64,000 nt of DNA. It comes from Gryllotalpicola daejeonensis (GTDB taxonomy: Bacteria; Actinomycetota; Actinomycetes; Actinomycetales; Microbacteriaceae). A program made the translations under genes and the position numbers. Shown here piece after piece: positions 7,530 through 16,239 of the stretch (position 1 is the stretch's first letter; every line of letters begins with the position of its first letter). The stretch spans positions 248,001 through 312,000 of the forward strand of contig NZ_BAABBV010000001.1 in NCBI RefSeq assembly GCF_039538145.1, given 5' to 3'. The notes under the pieces are model-generated. The model had not been told where the DNA came from. It ran no database searches and saw nothing but the letters and a program-made list of their open reading frames with translations.

Positions 7530-8839
7530 CAGTAGCTCGCGAGCAGGTCGGCGAGGACCGCGCGACCGAAGGTCAGAGCCTCGAGCGGCACACGCTCGTC
7601 GATGCCGTGGAACATCGCCGGGAAGTCGAGCGAGGCCGGCAGCTTGAGCGGCGCGAAGCCGTAGCCGCGGATGCCGAGCGTCGACAGCGCCTTGTTGTCG
7701 GTGCCCGCGGGCATCAGGTACGGCAGCACCGGCACGCCGGGGTCGTGTCGTTCGAGCGTCGCGCCGATCGCCGAGACGAGCTCGCCCGTGGTCGGGTTCT
7801 CGAGGCCGGTGTCCTTCACGACGAGGTCGATACGCACGTTCTCGCCGATGAGCTCGTCGAGCTGGGCGAGCACCGCGTCCTCCTGGCCGGGCAGGGGGCG
7901 GATGTCGATGCGGGCCTCCGCCCGCTCGGGGATGACGTTCGACTTGTAGCCGGCCGTGAGCATCGTCGGGTTGGCGGTGTTGCGCAGCGTCGCCGTAATG
8001 AAGCCGGCGGCCGAGCCGGTGCGCAGCACGAGCTCGTCGGGGCCGACCTGCTCGGGGTCGGTGCCGAGGATGCGCCCGAGCTCGGCGATGAGCTCGCGCG
8101 TCGTCTCGGTGAGCTGCACGGGGAACTCGAGGCGCCCGATCTTCGCGACGGCCTCGGCGAGTTCGGTGACCGCGTTGCGCTTGACGAGCCGCGAGCCGTG
8201 CCCGGCGGGCGCCTCGGCGACGAGCTTCGCCCAGATCATGGCCTTCTCGCCGGTCTGCAGCAGATACGCGGGCTTGCCCTCGATGTCGATCGAGTAGCCG
8301 CCGACCTCGCTGATCGCCTCGGTCGCGCCGGCGAAGAGCTCGGGATGCTCGCGGGCGAGGAAGTGCGAGCCGAAGCCGCCGCCGTTCTCTTCATCGGCGA
8401 AGAACGCGATGACGAGGTCGCGCTCGGGCTGGCCGCCGCCGGAGAGCACGTCGCCGAGGGCGGTCAGGATCATGGCATCCATGTTCTTCATGTCGACCGC
8501 GCCGCGGCCCCAGAGCATGCCGTCCTTGATCTCGCCGGCGAACGGGTCGACGGTCCACTGCGCGGGGTCGGCCGGCACGACGTCGAGGTGGCCGTGGACG
8601 ACGAGCGCGGGTTTGTCGCTGTTGCGGCCGGGCACGCGGGTGACGACGCTGGTGCGTCGCGGCGCCGAGTCGAACAGCTGCGGGGTGAGGCCGAGGGCTT
8701 CGAGCTTGGCTGCGACATATTCCGCCGCCTCGGTCTCGCCCTTCGACTTCCCCTCCCCGAAGTTGGTCGTGTCGAAGCGGATCAGCTCGCTCGCGATGAT
8801 CGCGGTCTCGTCGAGGTCGGGGCGGGCGAGGTCGGTCAT
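7529..8839 (-). CDS. M20-family zinc metallopeptidase (ArgE/DapE/ACY1 type)
   Basis: A 436-residue dinuclear zinc hydrolase. Metal and catalytic residues are visible in order: HGHLDVVP (metal His84, Asp86), GRGAVDMKNM (bridging Asp116), ADEENGG (catalytic Glu150, metal Glu151), then the dimerisation (lid) domain about residues 200-330 with GHGSR, and a final metal-binding His in PAMFHGIDER. Family members hydrolyse acylated amino acids or dipeptides; the true substrate is not readable. It is probably cotranscribed with mshC (1-nt overlap). The start lies 6 nt downstream of a TAGCGT -10-like hexamer at 8846-8851, consistent with a leaderless message. Confidence 0.9.
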   Translation of the reverse strand: MTDLARPDLDETAIIASELIRFDTTNFGEGKSKGETEAAEYVAAKLEALGLTPQLFDSAPRRTSVVTRVPGRNSDKPALVVHGHLDVVPADPAQWTVDPFAGEIKDGMLWGRGAVDMKNMDAMILTALGDVLSGGGQPERDLVIAFFADEENGGGFGSHFLAREHPELFAGATEAISEVGGYSIDIEGKPAYLLQTGEKAMIWAKLVAEAPAGHGSRLVKRNAVTELAEAVAKIGRLEFPVQLTETTRELIAELGRILGTDPEQVGPDELVLRTGSAAGFITATLRNTANPTMLTAGYKSNVIPERAEARIDIRPLPGQEDAVLAQLDELIGENVRIDLVVKDTGLENPTTGELVSAIGATLERHDPGVPVLPYLMPAGTDNKALSTLGIRGYGFAPLKLPASLDFPAMFHGIDERVPLEALTFGRAVLADLLASY

Positions 8840-8845
8840 GCACCT

Positions 8846-8851
8846 ACGCTA
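8846..8851 (-). promoter_or_regulatory. -10 hexamer of leaderless M20 peptidase-mshC promoter
   Basis: On the minus strand TAGCGT is followed by AGGTGC and then the ATG at 8839, giving a transcription start at or next to the start codon. No -35 element is obvious. Confidence 0.5.
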
Positions 8852-9006
8852 TCCGGTGGTTGCGGCGGGCATCGGCGTGTGTCGCGGCGTGACCGGCGGC
8901 ATGACGCGTGTCGTGCCCGGCAGGGCGCTCGCGTGAACGGGGCGCCCTCGAAACCGTGCTAAGGTCTTTCTTCGGCGGTTGAAGCGATTCGAGCCGCCGG
9001 AAGTGC

Positions 9007-9091
9007 GCGCGGGTGGCGGAATAGGCAGACGCGCTAGCTTGAGGTGCTAGTGCCCGTATAGGGCGTGGGGGTTCAAGTCCCCCCTCGCGCA
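9007..9091 (+). tRNA. tRNA-Leu (anticodon GAG)
   Basis: An 85-nt class II tRNA. The acceptor stem GCGCGGG pairs with CUCGCGC (one G-U), U8 G9 follow, and the anticodon stem CUAGC/GCUAG encloses the loop UUGAGGU with anticodon GAG. A long variable arm (around GUGCCCGUAUAGGGCGU) and the T arm GGGGG-UUCAAGU-CCCCC complete it, with discriminator A73. The 3' CCA is not encoded. It reads CUC and CUU leucine codons. A TAAGGT hexamer at 8960-8965 is a possible -10, giving a short processed leader. Confidence 0.96.
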
Positions 9092-9097
9092 CAATCG

Positions 9098-9130
9098 AAA
9101 GAACCCCTGGGTGACCAGGGGTTCTTTTTT
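9098..9130 (+). terminator. Rho-independent terminator of tRNA-Leu
   Basis: A perfect hairpin AAAGAACCCCTGG / CCAGGGGTTCTTT with a GTGA loop runs straight into a T tract, beginning 7 nt after the tRNA 3' end. Confidence 0.93.
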
Positions 9131-9186
9131 GTCTGCGATCTCTGATGCCCCCGCACTGGGGCTCGGCGGCTGTTGCATCGCGCGCC

Positions 9187-9192
9187 TACCGT
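9187..9192 (+). promoter_or_regulatory. -10 hexamer of leaderless small-orphan promoter
   Basis: TACCGT is followed by 6 nt and GTG at 9199, the same spacing as at other leaderless starts in this window. Confidence 0.4.
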
Positions 9193-9198
9193 GGCGTC

Positions 9199-9582
9199 GT
9201 GGGATTGACCGGGAACCAGACGCGCGAGCGCACCGTCTTCAGCTGTGTGCGCCGGGTCGGCGACGGCGTGATCGGCTATGAGCTCGTGCTGCCCGCCGCC
9301 CGGCTGCTCGGTGCCGCTCCCCTGCTCGACCACGAGCTCGACGGCGTCGGCGGTGACGGATTCCCCACTGCGGGCCTGCGCGTCGCCGTGAGCCGGCCGC
9401 TGACCTTCGACCCGATCGACGATCTGCGCGGCTTCGGCCTCGTGACCCTTCCCCTCGGCACTCGCCTGGGCTTCGAGCGCGTGCCCGAGATCCGCCACGG
9501 CATGGTGCGGGTCACGATCGTCGCGCTGGCGCCCGAGACCGTGTGGCGGCTTCCCGAGCCGCTCGTTCCCGCCGTCGCATAG
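9199..9582 (+). CDS. Hypothetical protein, 127 residues
   Basis: I do not recognise this protein. From GTG 9199 it reads a soluble, hydrophobic-rich sequence with no membrane helix or signal peptide and one cysteine; notable stretches are RVGDGVIGYELVLPAARLLG and MVRVTIVALAPETVWRLPEP. Codon use follows the GC3-rich pattern of neighbours, and the start fits the leaderless pattern (TACCGT then 6 nt). A frame to 9145 exists upstream but reads through the promoter-like hexamer. It stands alone between a tRNA terminator and the treZ 3' end, which suggests a small accessory gene. It may be family-restricted. Confidence 0.55.
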   Translation: MGLTGNQTRERTVFSCVRRVGDGVIGYELVLPAARLLGAAPLLDHELDGVGGDGFPTAGLRVAVSRPLTFDPIDDLRGFGLVTLPLGTRLGFERVPEIRHGMVRVTIVALAPETVWRLPEPLVPAVA

Positions 9583-9607
9583 CCGCCGGGCATCGCCCCA
9601 GAGGGAC

Positions 9608-9670
9608 TCTCCGTAGGCAAGAGATCCGGGGCGACGCGGGCCGTGCACCCGAATCTCTTGCTGACGGAGA
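9608..9670. terminator. Long imperfect hairpin between convergent genes
   Basis: Two 23-nt arms (9608-9630 and 9648-9670) are inverted copies with 20 of 23 matching, enclosing a 17-nt loop. The position between the convergent ends of the 9199-9582 gene and treZ suggests a bidirectional terminator, but no U tract is present, so it could equally be a processing or decay barrier. Confidence 0.55.
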
Positions 9671-9690
9671 ATGCCGCGAGCACGACCTGC

Positions 9691-11430
9691 TCAGGCGACG
9701 CGCGTCACGACCACGCCGGGGCCTGCGAGAGTGACGGATGCCTCAGCCTGCGCCGCCTCGCCGAGGGCAGCCACGTCGCCGAAGGACGCCGCGACACCGT
9801 GCTCTGCAGGCACCTCGATGCGCCCGGGCCGCAGCAGGGCGGTCACGCGCAGCTCGCCTCTCGTGAATGAGAAGGCGCCGGCGCCGGCATCCCACGCGAC
9901 ATCGACCGCGCGCATGCCCGCCGGAATCTCGCGGCGCAACTCGATCAGCCGGCGGTAGAGCGCGAGCAGCATGCGATGCGGCTCGCGCTCGGCCTCGCTC
10001 CAGTCGAGGTGCGAGCGCTCGAAGGTCGCCGGGTCTTGCGGGTCGGGCACCGTCGCAGGATCCCAGCCGTGCTCGGCGAACTCACGGGTGCGGCCCTCGG
10101 CGACGGCGCGGCCGAGCTCGGGCTCGGGGTGCGAGGTGAAGAACTGCCAGGGCGTCGTCGCACCCCACTCCTCGCCCATGAAGAGCATCGGGGTGAACGG
10201 CCCGAGCAGCACGAGCGCGGCGGCGGCCGCGACGAGCTCGGGCGAGACGAGCTGCGCGAGCCGGTCGCCCGCGGCGCGGTTGCCGATCTGGTCGTGGTCC
10301 TGCGCGAATGCCACCAGCCGCTCAAAGCCGATCTCGGGATCGAGCGGGCGGCCGTGATGCCGGCGGCGGAAGCTCGACCACGTCCCGTCGTGGAACCACC
10401 CCCGCTCGAACACCTTGACGAGGGCCTCGGGGGTGGCGAAATCGCGGTAGTAGCCGGTCGCCTCGCCGGTGACGTTGGCGTGGACGGCGTGGTGCACGTC
10501 GTCGTCCCACTGTGCGTCGAGGCCGTAGCCGTGCCGGGCGCGCGAGCGGATGAGCCGCGGATCGTTGAGGTCGCTCTCGGCGATCAGGGTGAGCGGGCGG
10601 CCGGCCTCGGCCTGCCAGCCGTCGACTGCGGCGGCCAGCTCTTCCAGCAGATGCACGGCGCGGCTGTCGCGCAGCGCGTGCACCGCGTCGAGCCGCAGCC
10701 CATCGACGTGCAGGTCGACGAGCCAGTGCCGAGCGTTGTCGACGATGTATCGCCGCACCTCGTCGGAGCCCGGCCCGTCGAGGTTCACGGCGTCGCCCCA
10801 GACGCCGGTCGCCCCGCTCAGGTACGGACCGAACTTCGGCAAGTAATTGCCGCTCGGCCCGAGGTGGTTGTAGACGACGTCCTGGATGACGGCGAGGCCC
10901 CGCGCGTGGCACGCGTCGACGAACCGCTGATAGACCTGCGGCCCGCCGTAGGGCTCATGCACCGCGAACCACAGCACGCCGTCATAGCCCCAGCCGTGCG
11001 TGCCGTTGAAGGCGTTGACGGGCAGCAGCTCGACCGCGGCGACCCCGAGCGAGACCAGGTGGTCGAGGCGGCCGATCGCGGCGTCCAGTGTGCCCTCCGG
11101 TGTGAAGGTGCCGAGGTGGAGCTCGTAGATGACGTTCCCGAGCACCTCGCGGCCGCGCCAGTCGCCGTCGCTCCATGCGTACGCCGCCGGGTCGAAGGGC
11201 GCGGAGAGCCCATGGACGCCCTCGGGCTGGCGGCGCGAGCGCGGGTCGGGGAACGGCCCCTCGCCGTCGACGAGATAGCCGTAGCGTTCGACGTTGCGAA
11301 GCGCTGGGGCACCGGCATCCGGCCCCCACCAGCCCTCGTCGCCGCGCACGAGCGCGTGCGTCACGTGGCCGGGTTCGGTGACGAGCTCGACGGATGCCGC
11401 ATCGGGCGCCCACACGCGAAAATCGGTCAC
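9691..11430 (-). CDS. treZ: Malto-oligosyltrehalose trehalohydrolase TreZ
   Basis: A 579-residue GH13 enzyme that cleaves maltooligosyl-trehalose to release trehalose. It has an N-terminal carbohydrate-binding beta domain (FRVWAPDAASVELV), then the (beta/alpha)8 barrel with conserved regions VIQDVVYNHLG, DGLRLDAVHALRD (catalytic Asp), LIAESDLNDPR (catalytic Glu) and AQDHDQIGNR (third acid), then a C-terminal beta domain. MLFMGEEWGA and PWQFFTSH are typical of TreZ. The start GTG 11430 overlaps the treY stop by 4 nt (GTGA), replacing a longer open frame that only shadows treY. It acts after TreY in the TreYZ trehalose route. Confidence 0.95.
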   Translation of the reverse strand: MTDFRVWAPDAASVELVTEPGHVTHALVRGDEGWWGPDAGAPALRNVERYGYLVDGEGPFPDPRSRRQPEGVHGLSAPFDPAAYAWSDGDWRGREVLGNVIYELHLGTFTPEGTLDAAIGRLDHLVSLGVAAVELLPVNAFNGTHGWGYDGVLWFAVHEPYGGPQVYQRFVDACHARGLAVIQDVVYNHLGPSGNYLPKFGPYLSGATGVWGDAVNLDGPGSDEVRRYIVDNARHWLVDLHVDGLRLDAVHALRDSRAVHLLEELAAAVDGWQAEAGRPLTLIAESDLNDPRLIRSRARHGYGLDAQWDDDVHHAVHANVTGEATGYYRDFATPEALVKVFERGWFHDGTWSSFRRRHHGRPLDPEIGFERLVAFAQDHDQIGNRAAGDRLAQLVSPELVAAAAALVLLGPFTPMLFMGEEWGATTPWQFFTSHPEPELGRAVAEGRTREFAEHGWDPATVPDPQDPATFERSHLDWSEAEREPHRMLLALYRRLIELRREIPAGMRAVDVAWDAGAGAFSFTRGELRVTALLRPGRIEVPAEHGVAASFGDVAALGEAAQAEASVTLAGPGVVVTRVA

Positions 11431-13535
11431 TCGGTCACCACCAGCGCGACCGGGTAGTGCGAGAAGAGCGTGCCGAGCGGCACGCGGCCGTCGAAGCGGC
11501 GCCCGGTCAGCTCGTCGCGGCCGCGCAGTGCGACGACGGTGTCGGCATTCCACCCGCCGTCCGCCTTGAGGGTCAGGGGAAGGCGGGTCGCGAGAGCGAC
11601 GACTCCCTCGCGGTCGAAGGCGACGAGGTGGTCGGCCTTCGGGCCGTCGGCCCGAACCGGCTCGTACCCCCGCAGCAGCTCCGGGCGGTCGCGCCGCAGG
11701 CGCAGCGCGCGCGAGACCAGCAGCAGCTTCGCGGCTCCCGACCCGTCGACCGGCGGCAGCCAGCCGCCGTCGAGACGTGCGAGCAGCTCGGCGCTCGCCG
11801 CGTAGTCGACCGGGCGCCGGTTGTCGGGGTCGACGAGCGAGCGGTCCCACCGCTCCGTGCCCTGGTAGACGTCGGGCATGCCGGGGCCGAGCAGCTGCAG
11901 CAGTTTCATGCCGAGCCCGTTGCTCCAGCCGGCCGGGGTGATGCGCGTCGAGAAGTCCTCGATGAGCCGGTGCACGCGCTCGTCGTCGAACGCTGCGTGC
12001 ACCAGCTCGACGAGCCGGGCTTCGAAGGCCTCGTCGCGGTGCAGCCACGACGTCACGTCGCCCTCCTCGCGCGCCGCCTTCAGGGCGTAGTCGACGAGAC
12101 GCTCGGGGGTCGCCGGCCACGCGCCGAGCACCGCCTGCCAGACGAGCTCTTCGAGCGGGGCGTCGCCCGTGTCGACGAGGGAGCGCAGGCTGCGCACGAG
12201 CGCGGCCCACTTCCCCGGGATCTCGGCGATCGTCGCGATTCGCGCCCGGGTGTCCTCGCTGCGCTTCGTGTCGTGGGTCGTCAGCGTCGTCATGGACTCG
12301 GGCAGCCGCTCGAGCCGCTGCGCCTGCAGCTCATGGAACTGGTCGACGCCGACCGCGAACCAGGAAGGGTCGCCGCCGACCTCGTTGAGGCCGGTGAGCC
12401 GCGGGTAGCGGTAGAACGCGGAATCCTCGACGCCCTTGGCCATGATCATGCCGCTCGTCTGCTGGAATCGGGCGGCGCCCGGGTTCGCAGGGTCGCCGAG
12501 CGCGCGCGCGACGCGCGCGATCGCGTCGCCGAGATCAGAGCGGTGAGCGGATGCCGCAGCCGCGGCGCGCTCGAGGTGCTCGGCCCCGAACGGCAGGTAG
12601 GTGCGGTAGACGCCCAGGGCCGCCGCGAGTTCGACGATCGCGTCTTCGGTGCCGTCGTCCGGCGTCGCCCCGAGCTCGCGGGCGATGCGCGCCACGTCGG
12701 GGTGCAGCATGCCGCGGGCGACCTCGCGCTTCTGATCCGCGGCGATCGCGCGCCAGTCGAGCGGTGCGCCGGCCGATTCGTCGGCGACGCGGGTCAGCTC
12801 TGCCTCGCCGCGGGCGTCGATGAACACGCGGTCGATCAGCCGCAGGGCGTCGTAGCCGGTCGTGCCCAGGGCCGGCCATTGCGGCGGCAGCTGCTCGTCG
12901 CCCTCGAGGATCTTCTCGACCCAGATCGGTACGCCGTGGGCGGCGTCGGCGAGACGCTCGAGGTACTGGCCCGGGTCGCGCAGCCCGTCCGGGTGGTCGA
13001 CGCGCAGGCCGTCGACGAGCCCGTCCTCGACCCAGCGCACGATCTCGCCGTGGGTGGCGTCGAAGACGCGCCGGTCCTCGACGCGCAGCGCGGCGAGGTC
13101 GTTGACGGCGAAGAAGCGCCGGTAATTCACCTCGTCGGGCCAGGTCCTCACACGCCCGTCGCCCGCCTCCCAGTCGACGTCGAAGAAGGCAGCGAACGGC
13201 GAGGCCTGCCCGTGCTCGAGCACGTCGCGCCACCACAGGTTGGCCTCGGGGTCGGCGACGCCCATGTGGTTGGGCACGATGTCGACGAGCACCCCCAGAC
13301 CGGCGGCGTGCGCGGTCTCAGCGAGGAGCCGCAGCCCCTCGGCGCCGCCTCGCGAGGCATCCACCCGTCCGTGATCGACCACGTCGTAGCCGTGAGACGA
13401 CCCGCTGGCCGCTTCGAGCAGGGGCGAGAGATAGAGCCAGTCGACGCCCAGTCGCGCAAGATACGGCACCTGGGCCGCGGCGTCGCGCAGGGTGAATTCT
13501 GAGGAGAGCTGCAGTCGGTAGCTGTTGGCCGGCAC
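11427..13535 (-). CDS. treY: Malto-oligosyltrehalose synthase TreY
   Basis: A 702-residue GH13 enzyme that isomerises the reducing-end alpha-1,4 bond of a maltooligosaccharide to alpha-1,1, making maltooligosyl-trehalose. The start region NSYRLQLSSEFTLRDAAA, LVDIVPNHMGV, DGLRVDHPDGLRDP (nucleophile Asp), VEKILEGDEQLP (acid/base Glu) and the late GMPDVYQGTERWD block are diagnostic. It is somewhat shorter than the 770-800 residues common in the family. The GTG start lies 7 nt downstream of TAACGT, so it appears leaderless. It is coupled to treZ; the debranching enzyme TreX that usually completes the set is not in the window. Confidence 0.95.
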   Translation of the reverse strand: MPANSYRLQLSSEFTLRDAAAQVPYLARLGVDWLYLSPLLEAASGSSHGYDVVDHGRVDASRGGAEGLRLLAETAHAAGLGVLVDIVPNHMGVADPEANLWWRDVLEHGQASPFAAFFDVDWEAGDGRVRTWPDEVNYRRFFAVNDLAALRVEDRRVFDATHGEIVRWVEDGLVDGLRVDHPDGLRDPGQYLERLADAAHGVPIWVEKILEGDEQLPPQWPALGTTGYDALRLIDRVFIDARGEAELTRVADESAGAPLDWRAIAADQKREVARGMLHPDVARIARELGATPDDGTEDAIVELAAALGVYRTYLPFGAEHLERAAAAASAHRSDLGDAIARVARALGDPANPGAARFQQTSGMIMAKGVEDSAFYRYPRLTGLNEVGGDPSWFAVGVDQFHELQAQRLERLPESMTTLTTHDTKRSEDTRARIATIAEIPGKWAALVRSLRSLVDTGDAPLEELVWQAVLGAWPATPERLVDYALKAAREEGDVTSWLHRDEAFEARLVELVHAAFDDERVHRLIEDFSTRITPAGWSNGLGMKLLQLLGPGMPDVYQGTERWDRSLVDPDNRRPVDYAASAELLARLDGGWLPPVDGSGAAKLLLVSRALRLRRDRPELLRGYEPVRADGPKADHLVAFDREGVVALATRLPLTLKADGGWNADTVVALRGRDELTGRRFDGRVPLGTLFSHYPVALVVTE

Positions 13536-13542
13536 CTTCTCG

Positions 13543-13548
13543 ACGTTA
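13543..13548 (-). promoter_or_regulatory. -10 hexamer of leaderless treY-treZ promoter
   Basis: TAACGT on the minus strand, 7 nt, then GTG at 13535. The few bases between the hexamer and the start contain GAGAAG, which could also act as a weak Shine-Dalgarno sequence if transcription begins further upstream. Confidence 0.4.
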
Positions 13549-13585
13549 CGGAAGCGCCGATCTCAGCGGCAGACCGTTGACAGGG

Positions 13586-14419
13586 CTACGTCGCGCTGAT
13601 GACCCCGAAGGCGAGCAGAGCGGCGACGACGATCGCGAGCGCGACGCGGTACCAGATGAAGACGCTGATCGGGTGGCGCTGCACGAGGCGCAGCAGCCAC
13701 GCGATCGAGACGTACGCGATGACGAGGCTGACGATGGTGCCGACGATCGTCGCACCCCAACCGACCGAGGCCGAGATGTCGCTCGCCGAGGTGAGCGCCT
13801 CGAAGCCGCCCGCGGCGACCAGCGCCGGGATCGAGAGGAAGAACGAGATACGGGTCGCCGCGACACGGTCGAGGCCGCGCAGCAGGCCGGCGCTGATCGT
13901 GGCGCCCGAGCGTGAGACGCCCGGCACGAGGCTGAAGCACTGCACGATGCCGATGAAGACGGCATCCGTCAGGTTCATCTTGGTCTCGTTGCGCTGCTTG
14001 AGCGCCACGCGCTCGGCGAACCACATGACCGCGCTCCACACGACGAGCGCGACGACGACGACCCACAGGTTGCGCAGCGGGCCCGAGATGAAGTGGCGGC
14101 CGAGAAAGCCGACGATGCCCACCGGGATCGTGCCGATGATCACGAACCACGCCAGGCGGTAGTCGGCGCCGCGCGCATTGCGGTTCGCGAGCCCGCGGAA
14201 CCAGGCGGCGATGAGGCGCACGATATCGCGCCAGAAGTACACGATGACCGCGATGATGGCGCCGACCTGGATGATCGCGGTGAACGCGGTCACCCCCTTG
14301 TCGTTGACGTGCAGACCGAGCAGCTTCTCGGCGATCGTGAGATGGCCGGTGCTCGAGACGGGCAGGAACTCGGTGATGCCCTCGACGACGCCGAGGATGA
14401 TCGCTTGCAGCAGGTTCAC
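13586..14419 (-). CDS. uppP: Undecaprenyl-diphosphatase UppP (BacA)
   Basis: A 277-residue polytopic membrane enzyme that dephosphorylates undecaprenyl pyrophosphate to recycle the lipid carrier of peptidoglycan synthesis; loss or overproduction alters bacitracin sensitivity. The two signature segments are visible: GVVEGITEFLPVSSTGHL (residues 10-27, catalytic Glu and His) and VPGVSRSGATISAGLL (about 168-183). About seven to eight hydrophobic helices are evident. The start is GTG with AAAGGA 8 nt upstream. It sits alone on this strand between treY and the SulP gene with ordinary spacing. Confidence 0.96.
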   Translation of the reverse strand: MNLLQAIILGVVEGITEFLPVSSTGHLTIAEKLLGLHVNDKGVTAFTAIIQVGAIIAVIVYFWRDIVRLIAAWFRGLANRNARGADYRLAWFVIIGTIPVGIVGFLGRHFISGPLRNLWVVVVALVVWSAVMWFAERVALKQRNETKMNLTDAVFIGIVQCFSLVPGVSRSGATISAGLLRGLDRVAATRISFFLSIPALVAAGGFEALTSASDISASVGWGATIVGTIVSLVIAYVSIAWLLRLVQRHPISVFIWYRVALAIVVAALLAFGVISAT

Positions 14420-14499
14420 GCGGTAATCCTTTCGGGCGCCCTGTGAGAAAGGTCACAGGCGGCCGGGCCCAGGCTACCGGGCGCGCAGGCCGCGGGGCG

Positions 14500-16140
14500 T
14501 CAGGCGAGCTCGTCGAGCGCTTCGCGGCAGGTGCGGAAGATGCGGCTGCCGCCGAGCAGGCCGTGGTGCTCGAGGTCGACACGCAGCACGGCGCGCGCCC
14601 GGCAGTAGTCGATGGTGATGCCGCGTGCGGCGACGTCTGCGAGCACGCGGCGCAGCACGTCCGCGCCCGTCGCATCGATTCCCGAGATCGCTTCGCCGTC
14701 GAGGACGAGGTGGCGGATGCTGGGGCTGTCGCCCGCGGTGGCGAGACGGATGCCGCGCGCGAGCGTCGCGGCGCTCGCCGCATCGACGGGCGCAGCGAGG
14801 CGCACGATGACGATTCCCGGGGCGCTGGGGCGCGGCGGCGGGGCACCGGGGCGCAGCGTGGCGATCGCGCGCCCGTCGCCGTCGAGGACGTCGATGGGCG
14901 GCACGGATGCCCCGCGCAACAGCTTCAGCAGCCCGATGGCTGCGGCCGCCGCGAGCCCCCACAGCGGCCCGACGGCGAGTGTCACCGCGAAGGTAATGAG
15001 CGCGAGCAGGAACTCGCCCTTCGAGGCGCGCCACAGGGCGCGCGCGTCGCGCAGGCGCAGCAGCGGCCAGGTGGCCACGGCGGCGATCGCGGCGAGCACG
15101 GGGCTGGGCAGCTCGCCGAGCAGGTCGCCGCCGAAGACGACCAGCAGCAGCACCAGCACGGCGGCCACCAGCGTCGGCAGCTGCGCGTTCGACCGCAGCT
15201 CATCGAGGCGGGCGCGCCGGGCGGGTGACGGGCCGAGCGCGAAGCCGCCCGAGATCCCGCTCGCGGCACTCGCGATCCCGTAGGCGAAGCTGTCACGTGC
15301 ACCGGCGCGCGCGTAGTCGGGGTCGCCGTCCTGATGCAGGGCGAGCGCGGCGAGGGCGATGATGAGGGCGCCGGGGGTGACGGCGAGCCACTGCCCCGCG
15401 TCGAGGTCCGGCACTCCGAGCGGCGGCCGGCCGCGCGCGACCGTTCCGAGGGTCGTCACCCCGCGCGCGCCGAGATCGAAGACGCGGTAGCTCGCGTAGG
15501 CGGCGAGTGCGACCGCGAGCTCCCACGGCAGGCGCCGGGCGATGCGCCGGCCGATCAGCAGGATGAGCAGCGACCCCGCGGCGACGGCGATCGCCCAGAC
15601 ATCCGCCGCGCCGAGCCGGGCGATGAGCGCACCGGCGTGCTGCAGGAAGCCGTCGGCTGAGGCCGCCGTCACGCTCGTGGCCAGCCTGATGCCGAACATC
15701 GCCGCGATCTCGCGCACCAGGAAATCGAGGACGACCGCGGTGGTGACGCCGAGCAGCACGGGGCGCGGCAGCAGCAGGGTGAGGCGGCTGAGGCCGAAGA
15801 TCGTGGTGAGCACGTAGGCGCCGCCTGCGGCCAGCGCCTGTGCTGCGGCCAGCTCGAGGTAGGTGCCCGTCGCGGGGTGCGCGAGCGGCGTGAGGGTCGC
15901 CGCGATGAGGGCCACCACCACGGCGTCGGGCGCCGCGGTGAGGCGCCCGGTGGTGGCGAAGACGGCGAAGACGACGCCCGGAACGATGAGGGCGTAGAGA
16001 CCCGCGACCGGCGGCAGTCCGGCGAACTGGGCGAAGGCCATCGCGACCGGTGCCGAGGTGGCGGCGAGCGGGATGCCCATGAGCGCCTCACCGCGCCAGC
16101 CGCGCCTGGTCGTGCCCGCGAGCAGTGCCATGGTGCCCAT
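14500..16140 (-). CDS. SulP-family anion transporter with C-terminal STAS domain
   Basis: A 546-residue membrane protein. Residues 30-410 hold some ten to twelve hydrophobic segments, including the SulP-type opening GIPLAATSAPVAMAFAQFAG and LYALIVPGVVFAVFATTGR. Residues about 440-546 form a cytoplasmic STAS domain (VLDGEAISGIDATGADVLRR). SulP proteins move sulfate, bicarbonate or other anions; SulP members are hard to assign to one substrate. ATG 16140 (MGTMALL) is preferred over an in-frame start 36 nt upstream, which would add only a basic low-complexity stretch. It is divergent from the imuA promoter. Confidence 0.82.
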   Translation of the reverse strand: MGTMALLAGTTRRGWRGEALMGIPLAATSAPVAMAFAQFAGLPPVAGLYALIVPGVVFAVFATTGRLTAAPDAVVVALIAATLTPLAHPATGTYLELAAAQALAAGGAYVLTTIFGLSRLTLLLPRPVLLGVTTAVVLDFLVREIAAMFGIRLATSVTAASADGFLQHAGALIARLGAADVWAIAVAAGSLLILLIGRRIARRLPWELAVALAAYASYRVFDLGARGVTTLGTVARGRPPLGVPDLDAGQWLAVTPGALIIALAALALHQDGDPDYARAGARDSFAYGIASAASGISGGFALGPSPARRARLDELRSNAQLPTLVAAVLVLLLVVFGGDLLGELPSPVLAAIAAVATWPLLRLRDARALWRASKGEFLLALITFAVTLAVGPLWGLAAAAAIGLLKLLRGASVPPIDVLDGDGRAIATLRPGAPPPRPSAPGIVIVRLAAPVDAASAATLARGIRLATAGDSPSIRHLVLDGEAISGIDATGADVLRRVLADVAARGITIDYCRARAVLRVDLEHHGLLGGSRIFRTCREALDELA

Positions 16141-16239
16141 TCTGCTGGGGCGGCGGCGCCGGTGTCGGAGGCACATGCGAGACTCGTGTGGGCTTGCTGG
16201 GTGTTCGAGGCAGGTTCGATGTGATCCGATTTTCTCGCC

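Noticed and set aside
9073..9648. Minus-strand 191-codon frame opposite the 9199-9582 gene
   Set aside because: It overlaps the tRNA terminator and part of the tRNA, and its composition is antisense-like; the plus frame has a promoter-spaced start.
11394..13502. A 702-codon plus-strand frame antisense to treY
   Set aside because: It is a shadow of treY with no recognisable domain; the minus-strand product matches TreY throughout.
16205..16219. Second LexA-like palindrome TCGAGGCAGGTTCGA
   Set aside because: Half-sites are one base closer than in a true box, and it lies upstream of the -35 element.
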